Source: Salvia splendens
Taxonomy: Eukaryota > Streptophyta > Magnoliopsida > Lamiales > Lamiaceae
Length of the DNA stretch: 64,000 bases
Reading direction: 5' to 3'
Assembly (NCBI RefSeq): GCF_004379255.2
Contig: NC_056049.1
Span: 1,488,001-1,552,000, forward strand
This document shows positions 1 through 10,189 of this stretch, one piece after another. Within the stretch, counting starts at the first letter, position 1; each line of letters starts with the position of its first letter. The notes beneath the pieces are model-generated. The model searched no databases. It was given only the letters and a program-made list of their open reading frames with translations, and was not told the origin of the DNA. A program made the translations under genes and the position numbers.

Positions 1-892
1 TGCATGATCTAGAAAACAACTTTTATTTAAATATAAGATTGATCTTCAATGCAAAGTATTATAAATATATTTTGTTTTACATATTATAGAAAACATAGGT
101 TTTATTTAATGATAAGATAGAGCTTGGATATGACGATGAAGTGCAAATCATATGGTAATACTTTTCTCATCCATCAAATAGATAATGGTTGAAATCATCA
201 CATATAATGGTCAATCCTGGAAATAAAGCAGGTATTGTCTATCTGTTGATTACATGAAATTTTTGTTGTTATATATTTCCATTGAACTAATATTTCTCTA
301 CTGTTATTCTTGTATTGCTTGCCAATACATAAAATAAAATAAAAACAAAAAAACAAAAATGATATTTCTCTACGTTGGTGACTGTACGAGTTTGTGTAGG
401 TTCGAATTACTCCAATTATTCGTTCAAACTCCTAAATCATCCAAATTCTCAAGCTCATCATAACTCTCAAAATTGGATAACATTGCCAGTCGTTAATCAA
501 AGTAACAACACGACAATTTCCATAACAATTTATCAAAAATATTATCATGATTACATATGGAATCCAATCCATTAGAAAATTTGAACAATTGGGCTTTAGT
601 TCTGGGCCTATACTTTAAAGTTAAGTGAGTTTAAGTATGTATTGGGCTTTAGTACTGGGCCATTATCTTATCTGTGAACAAACTGATGATTTTGATGATG
701 CTCAAAACGACATTGTATGATTAGAAAGGTAAGAAAAAGAGGAACGCAATTATTTTAATTAAAAATTTAATTTTGTACACTATTGGAAAATTTTAAAAAA
801 TGAAAATTTACAATTTAAATACTCTTTCATTTTATACCTATTGAGACTGATCAGAAGTTGACCAAATTTCAATATTTAAATGAACATCATCC
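1..892. other. AT-rich intergenic region upstream of small gene copy 1
   Basis: No convincing coding sequence. From about 700 to 890 the sequence matches the region just upstream of the second small gene (about 9520-9730), including the shared stretch aaaacgacattgt and the run before the TATA box. The segment 400-610 resembles 1500-1700, so this is an old tandem duplication unit rather than unique DNA. Confidence 0.6.
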
Positions 893-905
893 CTATATAT
901 AAAAT
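893..905 (+). promoter_or_regulatory. TATA box of small gene copy 1
   Basis: The sequence ctatatataaaat lies about 50 bases before the ATG at 954. The same element occurs at the same place before copy 2 (9751-9760) and copy 3 (12084-12095), which supports a conserved core promoter. Confidence 0.6.
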
Positions 906-953
906 GTAGCGGTTGGATGAATATTAGTTGTTATGTAATTAATATTCGACAGC

Positions 954-1232
954 ATGGAAACATATGCAATTGTACTAATTGTGTTAGGGTCTGTCGCCGC
1001 AGCAATTATTGTCTTGTGTTGCTTATGCAGTTATCACCGGAAAAAGAAACGGCCCGCCTCCGTGGGCGCCCCTCGTCCGCCTCCACCTCCTCACCGCGAC
1101 GTCGAGAGAGGTGATAAGGCGGTAAGCAATGGAGCCAAGGATGGTGGGTGTGTGTGGAGTGGAGACTTGCTCATTTGTCTAATATTGGAGTGGGCCAAAG
1201 CCCCAAGAAATATGGGCCATTATAATCATTAA
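954..1232 (+). CDS. Small membrane-anchored protein, copy 1 (tail lost)
   Basis: A predicted 92-residue protein. Residues about 4-24 form one hydrophobic segment (AIVLIVLGSVAAAIIVL) followed by CCLC and a basic patch (HRKKKR), then a Pro-rich stretch and the family motif RDVERGDKA..GAKDGG. The Cys pair at the membrane edge could be acylated (inference). Copy 2 continues after AKDGG into a long Gly/Cys tail, but this copy runs into GGCVWSGD and then unrelated residues to a stop at 1230-1232. It therefore looks like a 3'-eroded paralog and may be a pseudogene. I do not recognise a named family. Its neighbours are the retrotransposon and copies 2 and 3. Confidence 0.55.
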   Translation: METYAIVLIVLGSVAAAIIVLCCLCSYHRKKKRPASVGAPRPPPPPHRDVERGDKAVSNGAKDGGCVWSGDLLICLILEWAKAPRNMGHYNH

Positions 1233-1742
1233 CCTTTAACTAATTCTTTTAGGGATAGGACAATGTTGTCACAAATTTGTATCCAAAAAAGATTTTGAAA
1301 AACTTAGTTCAATTATTCCACTCATGGCACAAAATTTTCTTCTCACATAAATGATTTGTATATATTTCACATAAATGTAAAATTAAAGTAGGGGACAAAA
1401 TAGCAGCAAAAAAAAGAGTGATTGCATTATAAGAGGGAAGAGAAAGACATTTATGGCCTTCAACTAATAATAGTATCTTCACAAATGAATGTTACCATTT
1501 CAAGTTATAGAATCGAATCACTCAAGCTCATCCTATCTCTCAAAATTGGATGGGATAGGATCGTTGAATTTCCATGCCACTCGTTAATCAAAGTAAACGA
1601 CCCTCCAACACAAGTAACCACACTACAATTTTCATACAATTTCATAAAAAAAGTTTATTATATTTATGGAATCTCAACCATATAGAAAATTTCATTTACA
1701 TTTCCACTTAATATTTTAGGGGTTTCTCTAAAGCTGAATTCG
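1233..1742. other. Intergenic sequence, interrupted duplication unit
   Basis: AT-rich, with no supported gene. It holds the second copy of the duplicated upstream segment (1500-1700) and ends at the retrotransposon target site. Sequence resuming at 9198 (acatagctcaa) resembles the region near 11,895-11,930 and 10,943-10,960, so the retrotransposon broke one continuous unit. Confidence 0.6.
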
Positions 1743-1747
1743 TCAAC

Positions 1748-2309
1748 TGATGGGGTGCGTACTAAACAAGCCCGACAGCAATGACGGCCCATCAGCCCAA
1801 AGCCCAAGGAAGAGTATGAGTTCGGCATTACCAAAGAGTTCGGCCTCAGCCTACAGCTCGGTAAAAGCCAACCAAGCTCTACTCTCAGATCGGCAACCAA
1901 AGCAGTTCGGTCTCAGTTTTCGACCGAACAAGGAGTTAGTGGACCCATGCAGGATTTCCACAACTTCCAACACACCCACTACCACGTGGCGTCAACTCAG
2001 GCCACGATCTTAGGCCATGACCTACACGACCTCCACGACCTAGAGTGATGATGTAAGCCACGATCTTAGTTCAATGTATAAATAGAACTTAGATCTGGTA
2101 GAAAGGGGTTAGAAGCTCTCTAGAGATAAAATAGCAAATAGCAAGTTTGTATTTGTAAGCTGTAGAAAACAGATCAAGCAATACAATCTTGCCCTCCCTT
2201 CTTCCCGTGGACGTAGATTTACTTCAGTAAATCGAACCACGTAAAATTCTCTGTGTCGTAATTTATTTTTACGAGCATTCATCATCATCGAAAATTCGCG
2301 GAATCATCA
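1748..2309 (+). repeat. 5' LTR
   Basis: A 562-bp repeat, apparently identical to 8631-9192. It carries a TATA-like tataaatag at about 2078-2086, which probably drives sense transcription. Confidence 0.95.
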
Positions 2310-2310
2310 C

Positions 2311-2328
2311 TGGCGCCGTCTGTGGGAA
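2311..2328 (+). promoter_or_regulatory. Primer-binding site
   Basis: The sequence tggcgccgtctgtgggaa begins one base after the 5' LTR. TGGCGCC complements the 3' end of a tRNA whose acceptor ends GGCGCCA. The exact tRNA was not identified. Confidence 0.75.
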
Positions 2329-2385
2329 GCAGAGAACAAAATTTGTGATAAAGCGAATTTTTGATCCATTTTTTCCACCCAAAAA

Positions 2386-3459
2386 ATGCATACCAGATCA
2401 CATAACACCCGTGCCTCCGTCCGTGATAACCATGAGGAAGCTAATCCAGCAGCCCATAGGCCTGGAAAGCAGCCTCGTGAAAAATCTACTTCCAGTTCTC
2501 ACGGAGAAGGAGCAAGCCGCTCAAAAGGTCCACACACCGAGTCTTCCCAGCAGCCTGATTTGAACAAGGCTGTCAAGCTGTTCTTGGCTGAGAAGCAGGA
2601 GGAGTTCTTAACCTTCCTGCAGAAGAGCCAACAGTCGGAGAAGACAACGGCGGATTCTCCCTCCTCATCCAGACATGAAAGTCACTACCGCAGTAGTGAC
2701 GTGTCTTCCAGGAGAAAGAATCCTCAACCCCGACATGTTCCTCCTCGGTACCGGAATCACAGGAGAACTCCATCTCCTCCGTACCGAAGAGATGTCGGGT
2801 TCGCCATGTACGGAGCATTAAAGACTCCGTTCTCGGACGATATCACCCGAACTCCTTTGCCGCGGAACTACCGAACTCCGTCGATAACCTATGACGGACT
2901 CGTGGATCCTCATGACTTCTTGGGACGCTATCAGTATAATATGGCGAACCAGGGTCTCAATGAGGTCCACATGTGCAAGCTGTTCCCCGAGCTGCTCATC
3001 GGGAACGCCAGAAGGTGGTTCGACAGCCTTCCTCAAGGCAGCATTAGATCCTACCGAGATCTAATGGATGCTTTCCACAGGAGGTTCTTTCAGAAAGCGG
3101 AAGCCCGGAATACTTCGGCTCAGCTGCTTTCTATACGTCAAGGTCGCGACGAAAAGATCGGCGACTTCCTGACGAGATTCCATAAGGAATGCCTACAAGT
3201 AGATAATCTCAATGATCTACTTGTCATTTCGGCATTCCAAAATGGAATCCTGCCCGGAGCTCTCTACAGAAAGCTCGTGGAATGCAGTCCGCAAACAGCT
3301 CAAGAGATGTGGGACATTGCGGACAAGTTTTCTCGTGCCGATGAGGCAGACCGTCGAAAACGGTCTTTAGACAGCTCATCTAGAGAAGACAAAAAGAAGC
3401 CCGATCATAGCGACCAGAGGCTTCCTCGCCGAACACCTTCCCCACCAAAGGAGAGATAG
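2386..3459 (+). CDS. gag: Retrotransposon Gag polyprotein
   Basis: A 357-residue protein. The N-terminus to about residue 140 is polar and probably disordered, rich in Ser, Arg and Pro. Residues about 145-320 match the retrotransposon gag capsid fold (Retrotrans_gag type), with landmarks DPHDFLGRYQ, CKLFPELLIGNARRWFDSLP, YRDLMDAFHRRF, LLSIRQGRDEKIGDFLTRF and LVISAFQNGI. The protein ends in a basic tail without a CCHC zinc knuckle, so the nucleocapsid part was either lost at the pol deletion or is replaced by the Arg/Lys-rich tail. The chosen ATG lies 76 bases after the 5' LTR. The frame is intact, which fits an element mobilised in trans and still making capsid. Confidence 0.9.
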   Translation: MHTRSHNTRASVRDNHEEANPAAHRPGKQPREKSTSSSHGEGASRSKGPHTESSQQPDLNKAVKLFLAEKQEEFLTFLQKSQQSEKTTADSPSSSRHESHYRSSDVSSRRKNPQPRHVPPRYRNHRRTPSPPYRRDVGFAMYGALKTPFSDDITRTPLPRNYRTPSITYDGLVDPHDFLGRYQYNMANQGLNEVHMCKLFPELLIGNARRWFDSLPQGSIRSYRDLMDAFHRRFFQKAEARNTSAQLLSIRQGRDEKIGDFLTRFHKECLQVDNLNDLLVISAFQNGILPGALYRKLVECSPQTAQEMWDIADKFSRADEADRRKRSLDSSSREDKKKPDHSDQRLPRRTPSPPKER

Positions 3460-3604
3460 CGGTCATCCGAGGTGATCGAAAAAAGAGCAAGTGTGTTCGC
3501 AGATTGCGCTTAAAAGTGCCGAGCAATCAGTTCGGCACCATCAAGCATAGCAATCACAGCAGCCGGAGTCAGAGGCAGGCGGAATGACCGAAGTCACACC
3601 GGAG

Positions 3605-4016
3605 CCGAACTCGATGGTGTACGGCACTGAAGCCGTGATTCCGGTTTAGATCGGCATACCCAGTCCCCGAACTCAATTTCTCCTCAGAAGTGAATGGTGA
3701 CGGACTGAGAGCCGAACTAGATCTTGCCGAAGAAAGAAGAGAATTGGCCTGCATAAAAGCAGCCAAGTACAAGGAGCAAGTAGCCCGGTATTACAACCAA
3801 AGGGTGAAGAAGCTGCAATTTCAAGTGGGAGATCTCGTCTTGAGAAACAACGAAGTAAGCCGAGCAGAAAAGCTGGGCGAACTCGAACCCACATGGGAAG
3901 GTCCATATCGGGTGTCAGAAGTCCTCGGCAAAGGGTCTTACAAATTGACTCACGTGTCAAGAGCACAAGTACCCCGAACAAGGTACGTTTCCAACCTCAA
4001 AAAGCTCCATTTGTAA
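3605..4016 (+). pseudogene. Integrase C-terminal remnant
   Basis: This is what is left of pol. The motif MVYGTEAVIPV, followed by a TAG at 3647-3649, a frame change near 3670-3690, then NGDGLRAELDLAEERRELA, YYNQRVK, FQVGDLVLR and WEGPYRV, is the usual end of gypsy integrase (GPY/F region). The stretch from 3690 to the stop at 4014-4016 is open for 108 residues, but the upstream stop and frameshift show it is a remnant. The protease-RT-RNaseH-integrase core is deleted between about 3460 and 3600. Confidence 0.85.
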
Positions 4017-4162
4017 GAGACAGTCCGGTCAATGTGCTTTCTTTGGTTTGCTTGGTCTTTATTTGTCTATATGCGTTTTGTCTGTCTATGTGCGTGTCGT
4101 CTCTTACAAATGTTACTGAGGTATCTTGTTCTTCGAAGGCTGATCCCCTTCTTAGAACATAT

Positions 4163-4607
4163 ACAAGCCAACGATTGTGCGTCAAAGCTTCTAAAGAGGA
4201 TACAAGACCACAATTCAGCTTAAACAAGCAGTTCGTCCGAAACGAGCTGCAACAAGCCAACGATTGTGCGTCAAAGCTTCTAAAGAGGATACAAGACCAC
4301 AATTCAGCTTAAACAAGCAGTTCGTCCGAAACGAGCTGCAACAAGCCAACGATTGTGCGTCAAAGCTTCTAAAGAGGATACAAGACCACAATTCAGCTTA
4401 AACAAGCAGTTCGTCCGAAACGAGCTGCAACAAGCCAACGATTGTGCGTCAAAGCTTCTAAAGAGGATACAAGACCACAATTCAGCTTAAACAAGCAGTT
4501 CGTCCGAAACGAGCTGCAACAAGCCAAAGATTGTGTGTCAAAGCTTCTAAAGAGGATACAAGACCACAATTCTGCTTAAAAATCAAGCACTTCGTCTGAA
4601 ACGAACT
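4163..4607 (+). repeat. Tandem array of 89-bp units
   Basis: Five head-to-tail units. The marker acaagcca recurs at 4163, 4252, 4341, 4430 and 4519, always 89 bases apart. The first four copies are nearly identical and the fifth is diverged. It lies in the noncoding stretch between the integrase remnant and the antisense gene. Confidence 0.93.
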
Positions 4608-4880
4608 GCAACAAAAGTCCGATTCTCGCGATAAAACTTGCCTGAATTAGGACAAGGGAAAGTCCAATCCATGCGATAAAACTCGCCGAATTAGGACGAC
4701 CAAGTTCGGTCAAAGCAGTTTACCTCATAAGACCAAGGACGACCATGTCTAGTCAAAGAGGTTTACTGCATAAGACCACTTCGGTTAACTGGGAAAGTCC
4801 GATCCACGCGATAAAACTCGCCGAATTAGGACAAGGGAAAGTTCGATCCCGGCGACAAAAATCGCCAAATTAGAACACAG

Positions 4881-5350
4881 ACCAAAGACGAGTCCGGTCA
4901 AAGATGTTTATTTCATCAGACCAAAGACGAGTCCGGTCAAAGATGTTTATTTCATCAGACCAAAGACGAGTCCGGTCAAAGATGTTTATTTCATCAGACC
5001 AAAGACGAGTCCGGTCAAAGATGTTTATTTCATCAGACCAAAGACGAGTCCGGTCAAAGATGTCTATGTCATCAGACCAAAGACGAGTCCGGTCAAAGAT
5101 GTTTATTTCATCAGACCAAAGACGAGTCCGGTCAAAGATGTTTATTTCATCAGACCAAAGACGAGTCCGGTCAAAGATGTTTATTTCATCAGACCAAAGA
5201 CGAGTCCGGTCAAAGATGTTTATTTCATCAGACCCAAGACGAGTCCGGTCAAAGATGTTTATTTCATCAGACCAAAGACGAGTCCGGTCAAAGATGTTTA
5301 TTTCATCAGACCAAGGACCAAGTCCGGTCAAAGAAGTTTACTTCATAAGA
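4881..5350 (+). repeat. Tandem array of 39-bp units
   Basis: About 11-12 copies of a 39-bp unit built around gacgagtccggtcaaagatg. One unit has a variant core (about 5060-5070) and the last is degenerate. Because 39 is a multiple of three and the unit has no stops, long open frames appear on both strands; these are repeat artefacts. Shorter degenerate relatives lie at 4690-4790. Confidence 0.93.
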
Positions 5351-5492
5351 CCGAGGACAAGTACGATGAAATTTTTCGCTAAGCTGTAAATACAGTGTTA
5401 GAAGCGAAAACAAAATTTCATTTTTCAAATCTTGTTCGGCACACAACTCCGCTACCCTACGAGATGGCGTTACGCTATTACAAAGGACTATT

Positions 5493-8301
5493 CTACTGTC
5501 CAGGGTTGCTAAAGTTGAGCCATCTATTCACAAAATCCTCGTGAAGCTGAGTTCGGGCGTTCCAGGCAGCCGCAGAATAAGCAGGTCGACGAGATGCTCT
5601 AATCGGCCTGCCACCTCTTCTCTGAGCTCGGGAAGCCCTAGCACCTCGGCGGCGAAGAGTCTCTTCACGAAGCATTTGCCGATCTTGCTCACTCATAACC
5701 ACAGCTCTTCTGCGAACTTCAGCCCGTCCTTGACTTGACGTCTCCGGTTGTCCCTGAGTTCGTTGCTGACTTGGAGTAGGGTTTTGAGCAAGTGAATCAG
5801 AGGTTTGATCTGGAGTGCGAGCATCTGTTGGCGCGATATGCCGAAGGAATCTTTCTATGGAGGGGCGCCGAGAAAGAACAATGTTGTACCGAGAAGCCCA
5901 ACGCCGCAATGATGTCACGACTTGTTGGCAAGCCGAGCTCTCCAGCGCATTGTTCCTCCGGAGTACATTATATTCCTCCCACAGTTCGTCAACTCGACTC
6001 TGAACATCTGATATGGTCATTCCCCCGCGCACACGGATGTAATCCTCGTACGCAGTCCTCTCGGCAATGGTCGTATTCAGCTCGGCCTCCAGATCATTCT
6101 TATCGGACTCTAAGTCCTTATTATCGGCATCCAGCTTCACTAAACGAGCCAGAAGCTCGTCATTCTTCGTCTGATCGGCTATAGCTCTTTTCTCAGCTTC
6201 GTCTAAAGCCGAAGAGTACAGCCGTTTCCAGTGAAGTATCTCCATCTCCTTGAGTACAAAGCAGCTATGTTAGTTCGGCAGCTGTACCGAGCAGATAGTA
6301 AAATACAACAGGAATAAAGGCGAGTACGAAAAGCTATACGAAGACAAGTGTAGAGAATTTTTCATTCACAAGGAAAATTTTTTACACTAGGGCTTCAAGG
6401 CCATTTTACAAGGAAGAAACTAGACTAAGAGAAGGGAGACGAAATCATACTCCGCCAGCTTCGTCTCCGGCTCCTCGGTCTGGTACAGCTTCTTTCTCCT
6501 GGGCTACCTCAGCCTCGGCCTCGCCTCCTGCCGGCCTCGCCTCCGCCTCCTGATCGGCTTCCTTCTCCGGATGCCCGGCCTGATCGACTTCGGCCTCCCG
6601 CTCCAGCGGCTCGGCCTCACCCTCTCCGTTGTAAGTCGAAGCGGGTGAAACGGGTCCCACGGAGGCAAAGATAGCCTCCAGGTTCTCGTCCCGATCAGCT
6701 CGACAACTCCGGACTTGGTCTGCAGAAAGCAGGACCGAAGATGAAGCGAGCTCCTCAAGGAGCGGCAGATTCTGAAGCCGAGCCGCTATCTCTCGGCTGT
6801 ACAGAGGCAGCACGACATCGGCCCCCTGCTCGCCCTTATCGGCAATTAGCCTTACCAGACTACCGACAAAGGCCGAGAACTGGCTGCTCAAAAAGAGTTT
6901 CTCCGTGTAAACACGGAGAGCCTCCCCTTGGGCAACCACGGCAGCAGCATCCCTCCGTTTCGTCTGCTCTCGCTGGATGACGAGCTGGTTTTTGGCAAAC
7001 TGAGCTTCATCCTGGGCCGAAATCCTAGCAGCTCTGGCTTTCTCAAAGTTTGCCTCAGCCTGCTCGGCCCGGTGACAAGCAGCCGCCAATTTCCTCTGCA
7101 TCTCAGCATAGTCGTTGGACGCTTTGGAGAGTTCGACGGCGACGAGCTTGGAGAGCATGTCGTTCCTCTGAAAATGGATAAAGAAAAAAGTCAACAGAGG
7201 GCACCAAAAATACAGGACAGAAGCAAAGCCAAAGAATCAAGAAGACAATTCACCTCGGCAAAGTCCGTGGGCCATAAAAATGGCTCACAGATATGCTCCG
7301 AAGGAGGCGCCAAGACCATGTCTTTCTCTAGCGCTCTCGGGGGTTTCTGGGTCTTCCCCTTCCTACTTGCCGAAGTCGACTCCGGCTTCTTTGGACCCGA
7401 AGAAGTCTTTTGCCTCTTCGGATTCTTCTCGGCATCAGGCGCCGAGCTGGTAGCCTTCTCTCTCTCCGGCTCCTTGGACTCCGAAGATTTTCGGGTAGCC
7501 TTGTTCAGCATGTACACTGCCAAAAAGCAAGAAAGCAAGGTTAGTTTTCTTCGTTAAAGCAGTAGAGCATAAAGATAAAGAGAAATCCTCACCCTCGGCC
7601 TCTTCGTCCGAAGACGAGATGTCGAACACGACGTCGCCCTTGACGAGCTCAGACTCCGTGTATTGTTTCCTAACTATGGGAATCTTGTTGAGCTCGCCAT
7701 CGAGCTCGTCCAACGGTTCAGGCCGAGGATGACGGATAACGGACTTCGGCCCTCTCCAGGGAAAACTAGGAGCCGCAGTCCTATTATAAAAAAAGAAGCG
7801 ATTTTGCCATTTCGGCCATTTGGTTTTACAAAAGGCCCTAAAAGGCTGTAAAGGGACCAAGTAAAACCAAGATCCCTTCCTTTTAAACTGGAAAAAATTA
7901 AGGATTGCCCTCAGAGACAGATCCTTATCTAGCCTACGCAGTTCGGCAGCAAAAGCCGATAAGTGCCTCCAAGAGTTCGGAGTCACCTGACCTAAAGGGA
8001 GTTGAAAAAAATCTAGCAACTCTACAAAGGCAAGGGGAAGGGGGAAACGAAGCCCGCATTCTAAGCTGGCTTCGTAGACGGTGGCGTAACCTTCCGGCGG
8101 CGAGTCCGCCCTATAAAGGTCGTCGGGAATCGCAACCTTCCCCCCAGGAAAAGAGTATTTTTCGTGAAGGGATATCACAGTATCCTTACTCAAGATACTG
8201 TGAAAATACTCTACGGTCTTCTCCCCGGATTCTTTCCGGCTAGAAGACCCCTTACCCCCTTCACCACCGCTACCAGACTCAGACGAAGAAGAAGCAGACA
8301 T
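5493..8301 (-). CDS. Spliced antisense gene of the retrotransposon (Transposase_28-like)
   Basis: My model has four exons on the minus strand: 8301-7593, 7516-7254, 7167-6451 and 6248-5493. All introns are GT-AG and the frame is kept at every junction, giving about 814 residues. The N-terminus is Ser/Gly-rich and acidic. Residues about 30-190 (landmarks SLHEKYSFPGG, PPEGYATVYEASLECGLRFPLP, LNFFQFKRKGSWFYL) match the plant gypsy-associated family PF04195, from memory. Next come an acidic, Lys-rich linker and a long coiled-coil stretch (exons 3 and 4), then an Arg-rich tail. It has no role in canonical retrotransposition, and antisense extra genes of this kind are known in Tat-lineage elements. 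The last intron is the least certain, since exon 3 could instead end at the stop at 6445-6447. Confidence 0.65.
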
Positions 8302-8619
8302 GGTCCTTACTCTTTGCAAAATCTGAGGAAATTTTTGAAAGCGGAAGAAAATCTTTTTCGCAAAGGAGATAGAGTGCAGAAGAAGCAGTCGCAAAAGTGC
8401 TTCAATGATGAAGAAGGGAGGTATTTATCAGATTCGGCGAAGATTTCAAAATCGTCGCACCGTTTCGAATCCCACCTTTTCAGGATTCAACGGCCGGATT
8501 TTACTGTCGCATTTAATGCAGCCACATGCAAGGCACGTCCCCTGACGTCAGCCTCCCCCGTACCTTTATCCAGAATGCCGAAGTGACTCGCTTCGCCGAA
8601 GTGATTCACTTCGTCTTTC

Positions 8620-8630
8620 GGGGGGGGTAG
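8620..8630 (+). promoter_or_regulatory. Polypurine tract
   Basis: The G-rich run ggggggggtag directly abuts the 3' LTR, the expected place for plus-strand DNA priming. Confidence 0.75.
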
Positions 8631-9192
8631 TGATGGGGTGCGTACTAAACAAGCCCGACAGCAATGACGGCCCATCAGCCCAAAGCCCAAGGAAGAGTAT
8701 GAGTTCGGCATTACCAAAGAGTTCGGCCTCAGCCTACAGCTCGGTAAAAGCCAACCAAGCTCTACTCTCAGATCGGCAACCAAAGCAGTTCGGTCTCAGT
8801 TTTCGACCGAACAAGGAGTTAGTGGACCCATGCAGGATTTCCACAACTTCCAACACACCCACTACCACGTGGCGTCAACTCAGGCCACGATCTTAGGCCA
8901 TGACCTACACGACCTCCACGACCTAGAGTGATGATGTAAGCCACGATCTTAGTTCAATGTATAAATAGAACTTAGATCTGGTAGAAAGGGGTTAGAAGCT
9001 CTCTAGAGATAAAATAGCAAATAGCAAGTTTGTATTTGTAAGCTGTAGAAAACAGATCAAGCAATACAATCTTGCCCTCCCTTCTTCCCGTGGACGTAGA
9101 TTTACTTCAGTAAATCGAACCACGTAAAATTCTCTGTGTCGTAATTTATTTTTACGAGCATTCATCATCATCGAAAATTCGCGGAATCATCA
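8631..9192 (+). repeat. 3' LTR
   Basis: A 562-bp repeat matching the 5' LTR base for base as far as I can read, ending CATCA before the second TCAAC target copy. Confidence 0.95.
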
Positions 9193-9806
9193 TCAACATA
9201 GCTCAATTATGAAAAGTAATTTAAGCAATTGCAGCTAAGTCTTTAAAACAAACATTTTTTCTGCGAAACAAGTACTTAAGTTAAGTGAAGAATTTGCAAA
9301 GTCAATGTCGGAATTTTTCAGCTTGTTTCGTACCGCTCTAATTAACCATAAAAATAGTACTAGTACAAAAATTAAGCCATCATTAGTCTACCAATTTTTC
9401 AACATAGTATAAATGATAGTAGTCATTTAATTTTGAAGTTTGGTTAGATTACATCAGTTCCATTAATTTAAAAATGATTTATTAAAATTAAAACATTTTA
9501 AATTTTCTCAATCGTCTTATCCGTATGCAAAACGGTAACTTAATTTAATAATGTCTAAAACGACATTGTTTAGTTAAATATGAAAGAAAATAAAAGAAAA
9601 GGAAGAAAGTTCTTATTTTAATTGAGAAAAAATTTAAAATTGGTAATTTAAATATTTAATTCGTTTTAATAAACCTTATGAATCAAATTGGAATTTGACC
9701 AAATTTTGATATTTAAATGCCGAATTTCGATATTTAAATGAGTAGCATTTCTATATAAAAAGGAGAGGTTGGATGAGTTTAAGATATGTAACTAATATTC
9801 GACAAA
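9193..9806 (+). promoter_or_regulatory. Upstream region of small gene copy 2
   Basis: AT-rich and similar to the sequence before copy 1 (697-950). A TATA box, ctatataaaa, lies at 9751-9760, about 47 bases before the ATG. Confidence 0.6.
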
Positions 9807-10169
9807 ATGAAAACATATGCAATTGTACTAATTGTGTTAGGGTCCGTCGCCGCCGCAGTTATAGTCTTGTGTTGCTTATGCAATAATGGCCGGAAAAAGA
9901 AGCGGCCAGCAGCCGTGACCGCCCCTCGTCCGCCTCCTCAGCCGGTTTACCGCGACGTCGAGAGAGGAGATAAAGCGGCAGGCAGTGGAGCCAAGGATGG
10001 CGGCATGGTAGTTCTTGGAGCCGGCGCTGCTGCTGTTGCTGCCGTCGCCACAGCTGCTGTTGTCACCGGCGGAGGAGGGGGCTGCGGCGGCGTTGACTCC
10101 GGAGGTGGCGGAGATGGTGGCGGTGGATGTGGAGGAGGGTGTGGAGGCTGCGGTGGCTGTGGAGGTTGA
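9807..10169 (+). CDS. Small membrane-anchored Gly/Cys-tailed protein, copy 2 (intact)
   Basis: A 120-residue protein and the only full-length member of the family here. Residues about 4-25 form a single hydrophobic segment, followed by CCLC and the basic patch GRKKKR, which should hold the C-terminal part in the cytosol (inference from the positive-inside rule). A Pro-rich linker leads to RDVERGDKA and AKDGG. A second Ala/Val-rich, weakly hydrophobic stretch follows at about residues 68-86. The protein ends in a tail of GGC repeats (GGGGCGGGCGGCGGCGG) with six regularly spaced Cys, suggesting metal binding, redox or disulfide chemistry; this is not demonstrated. I do not recognise a named family. 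Its start is fixed by an ATG in the same context as copy 1. Confidence 0.75.
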   Translation: MKTYAIVLIVLGSVAAAVIVLCCLCNNGRKKKRPAAVTAPRPPPQPVYRDVERGDKAAGSGAKDGGMVVLGAGAAAVAAVATAAVVTGGGGGCGGVDSGGGGDGGGGCGGGCGGCGGCGG

Positions 10170-10189
10170 GTCAATTTACTATAAATCCA

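Larger units (their letters stand above)
400..1710 (+). repeat. Diverged duplicated upstream segments
   Basis: Positions 400-610 and 1500-1700 are diverged direct copies. Shared landmarks are caagctcatc, ctctcaaaattggat, cgttaatcaaagta and tggaatc. A third related piece lies near 11090-11160 and 11810-11890. Together with the three small genes this shows a gene-plus-upstream unit duplicated in tandem before the retrotransposon arrived. Confidence 0.65.
1748..9192 (+). mobile_element. Young gypsy-type LTR retrotransposon, pol-deleted, with antisense gene
   Basis: The element is bounded by 562-bp LTRs (1748-2309 and 8631-9192) that start TGATG and end CATCA, and by the 5-bp target duplication TCAAC (1743-1747 and 9193-9197). 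The LTRs read as identical, which implies a very recent insertion. In order it holds a primer-binding site, a gag gene, a broken integrase C-terminus, two tandem arrays, a spliced gene on the opposite strand, and a polypurine tract. Protease, reverse transcriptase, RNase H and the integrase core are missing, so it must rely on a related element for mobility. The gag type and antisense gene fit the Tat-like Ty3/gypsy lineage; this assignment is from family knowledge and was not searched. Confidence 0.93.

Noticed and set aside
4870..5389. Long open frames on both strands (153 and 161 codons) with 13-residue repeats
   Set aside because: They arise from the 39-bp tandem array, whose unit has no stop on either strand; no start context or domain.
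9947..10174. Pro-rich 75-codon minus-strand frame
   Set aside because: It is the reverse of the Gly/Cys tail of small gene copy 2.
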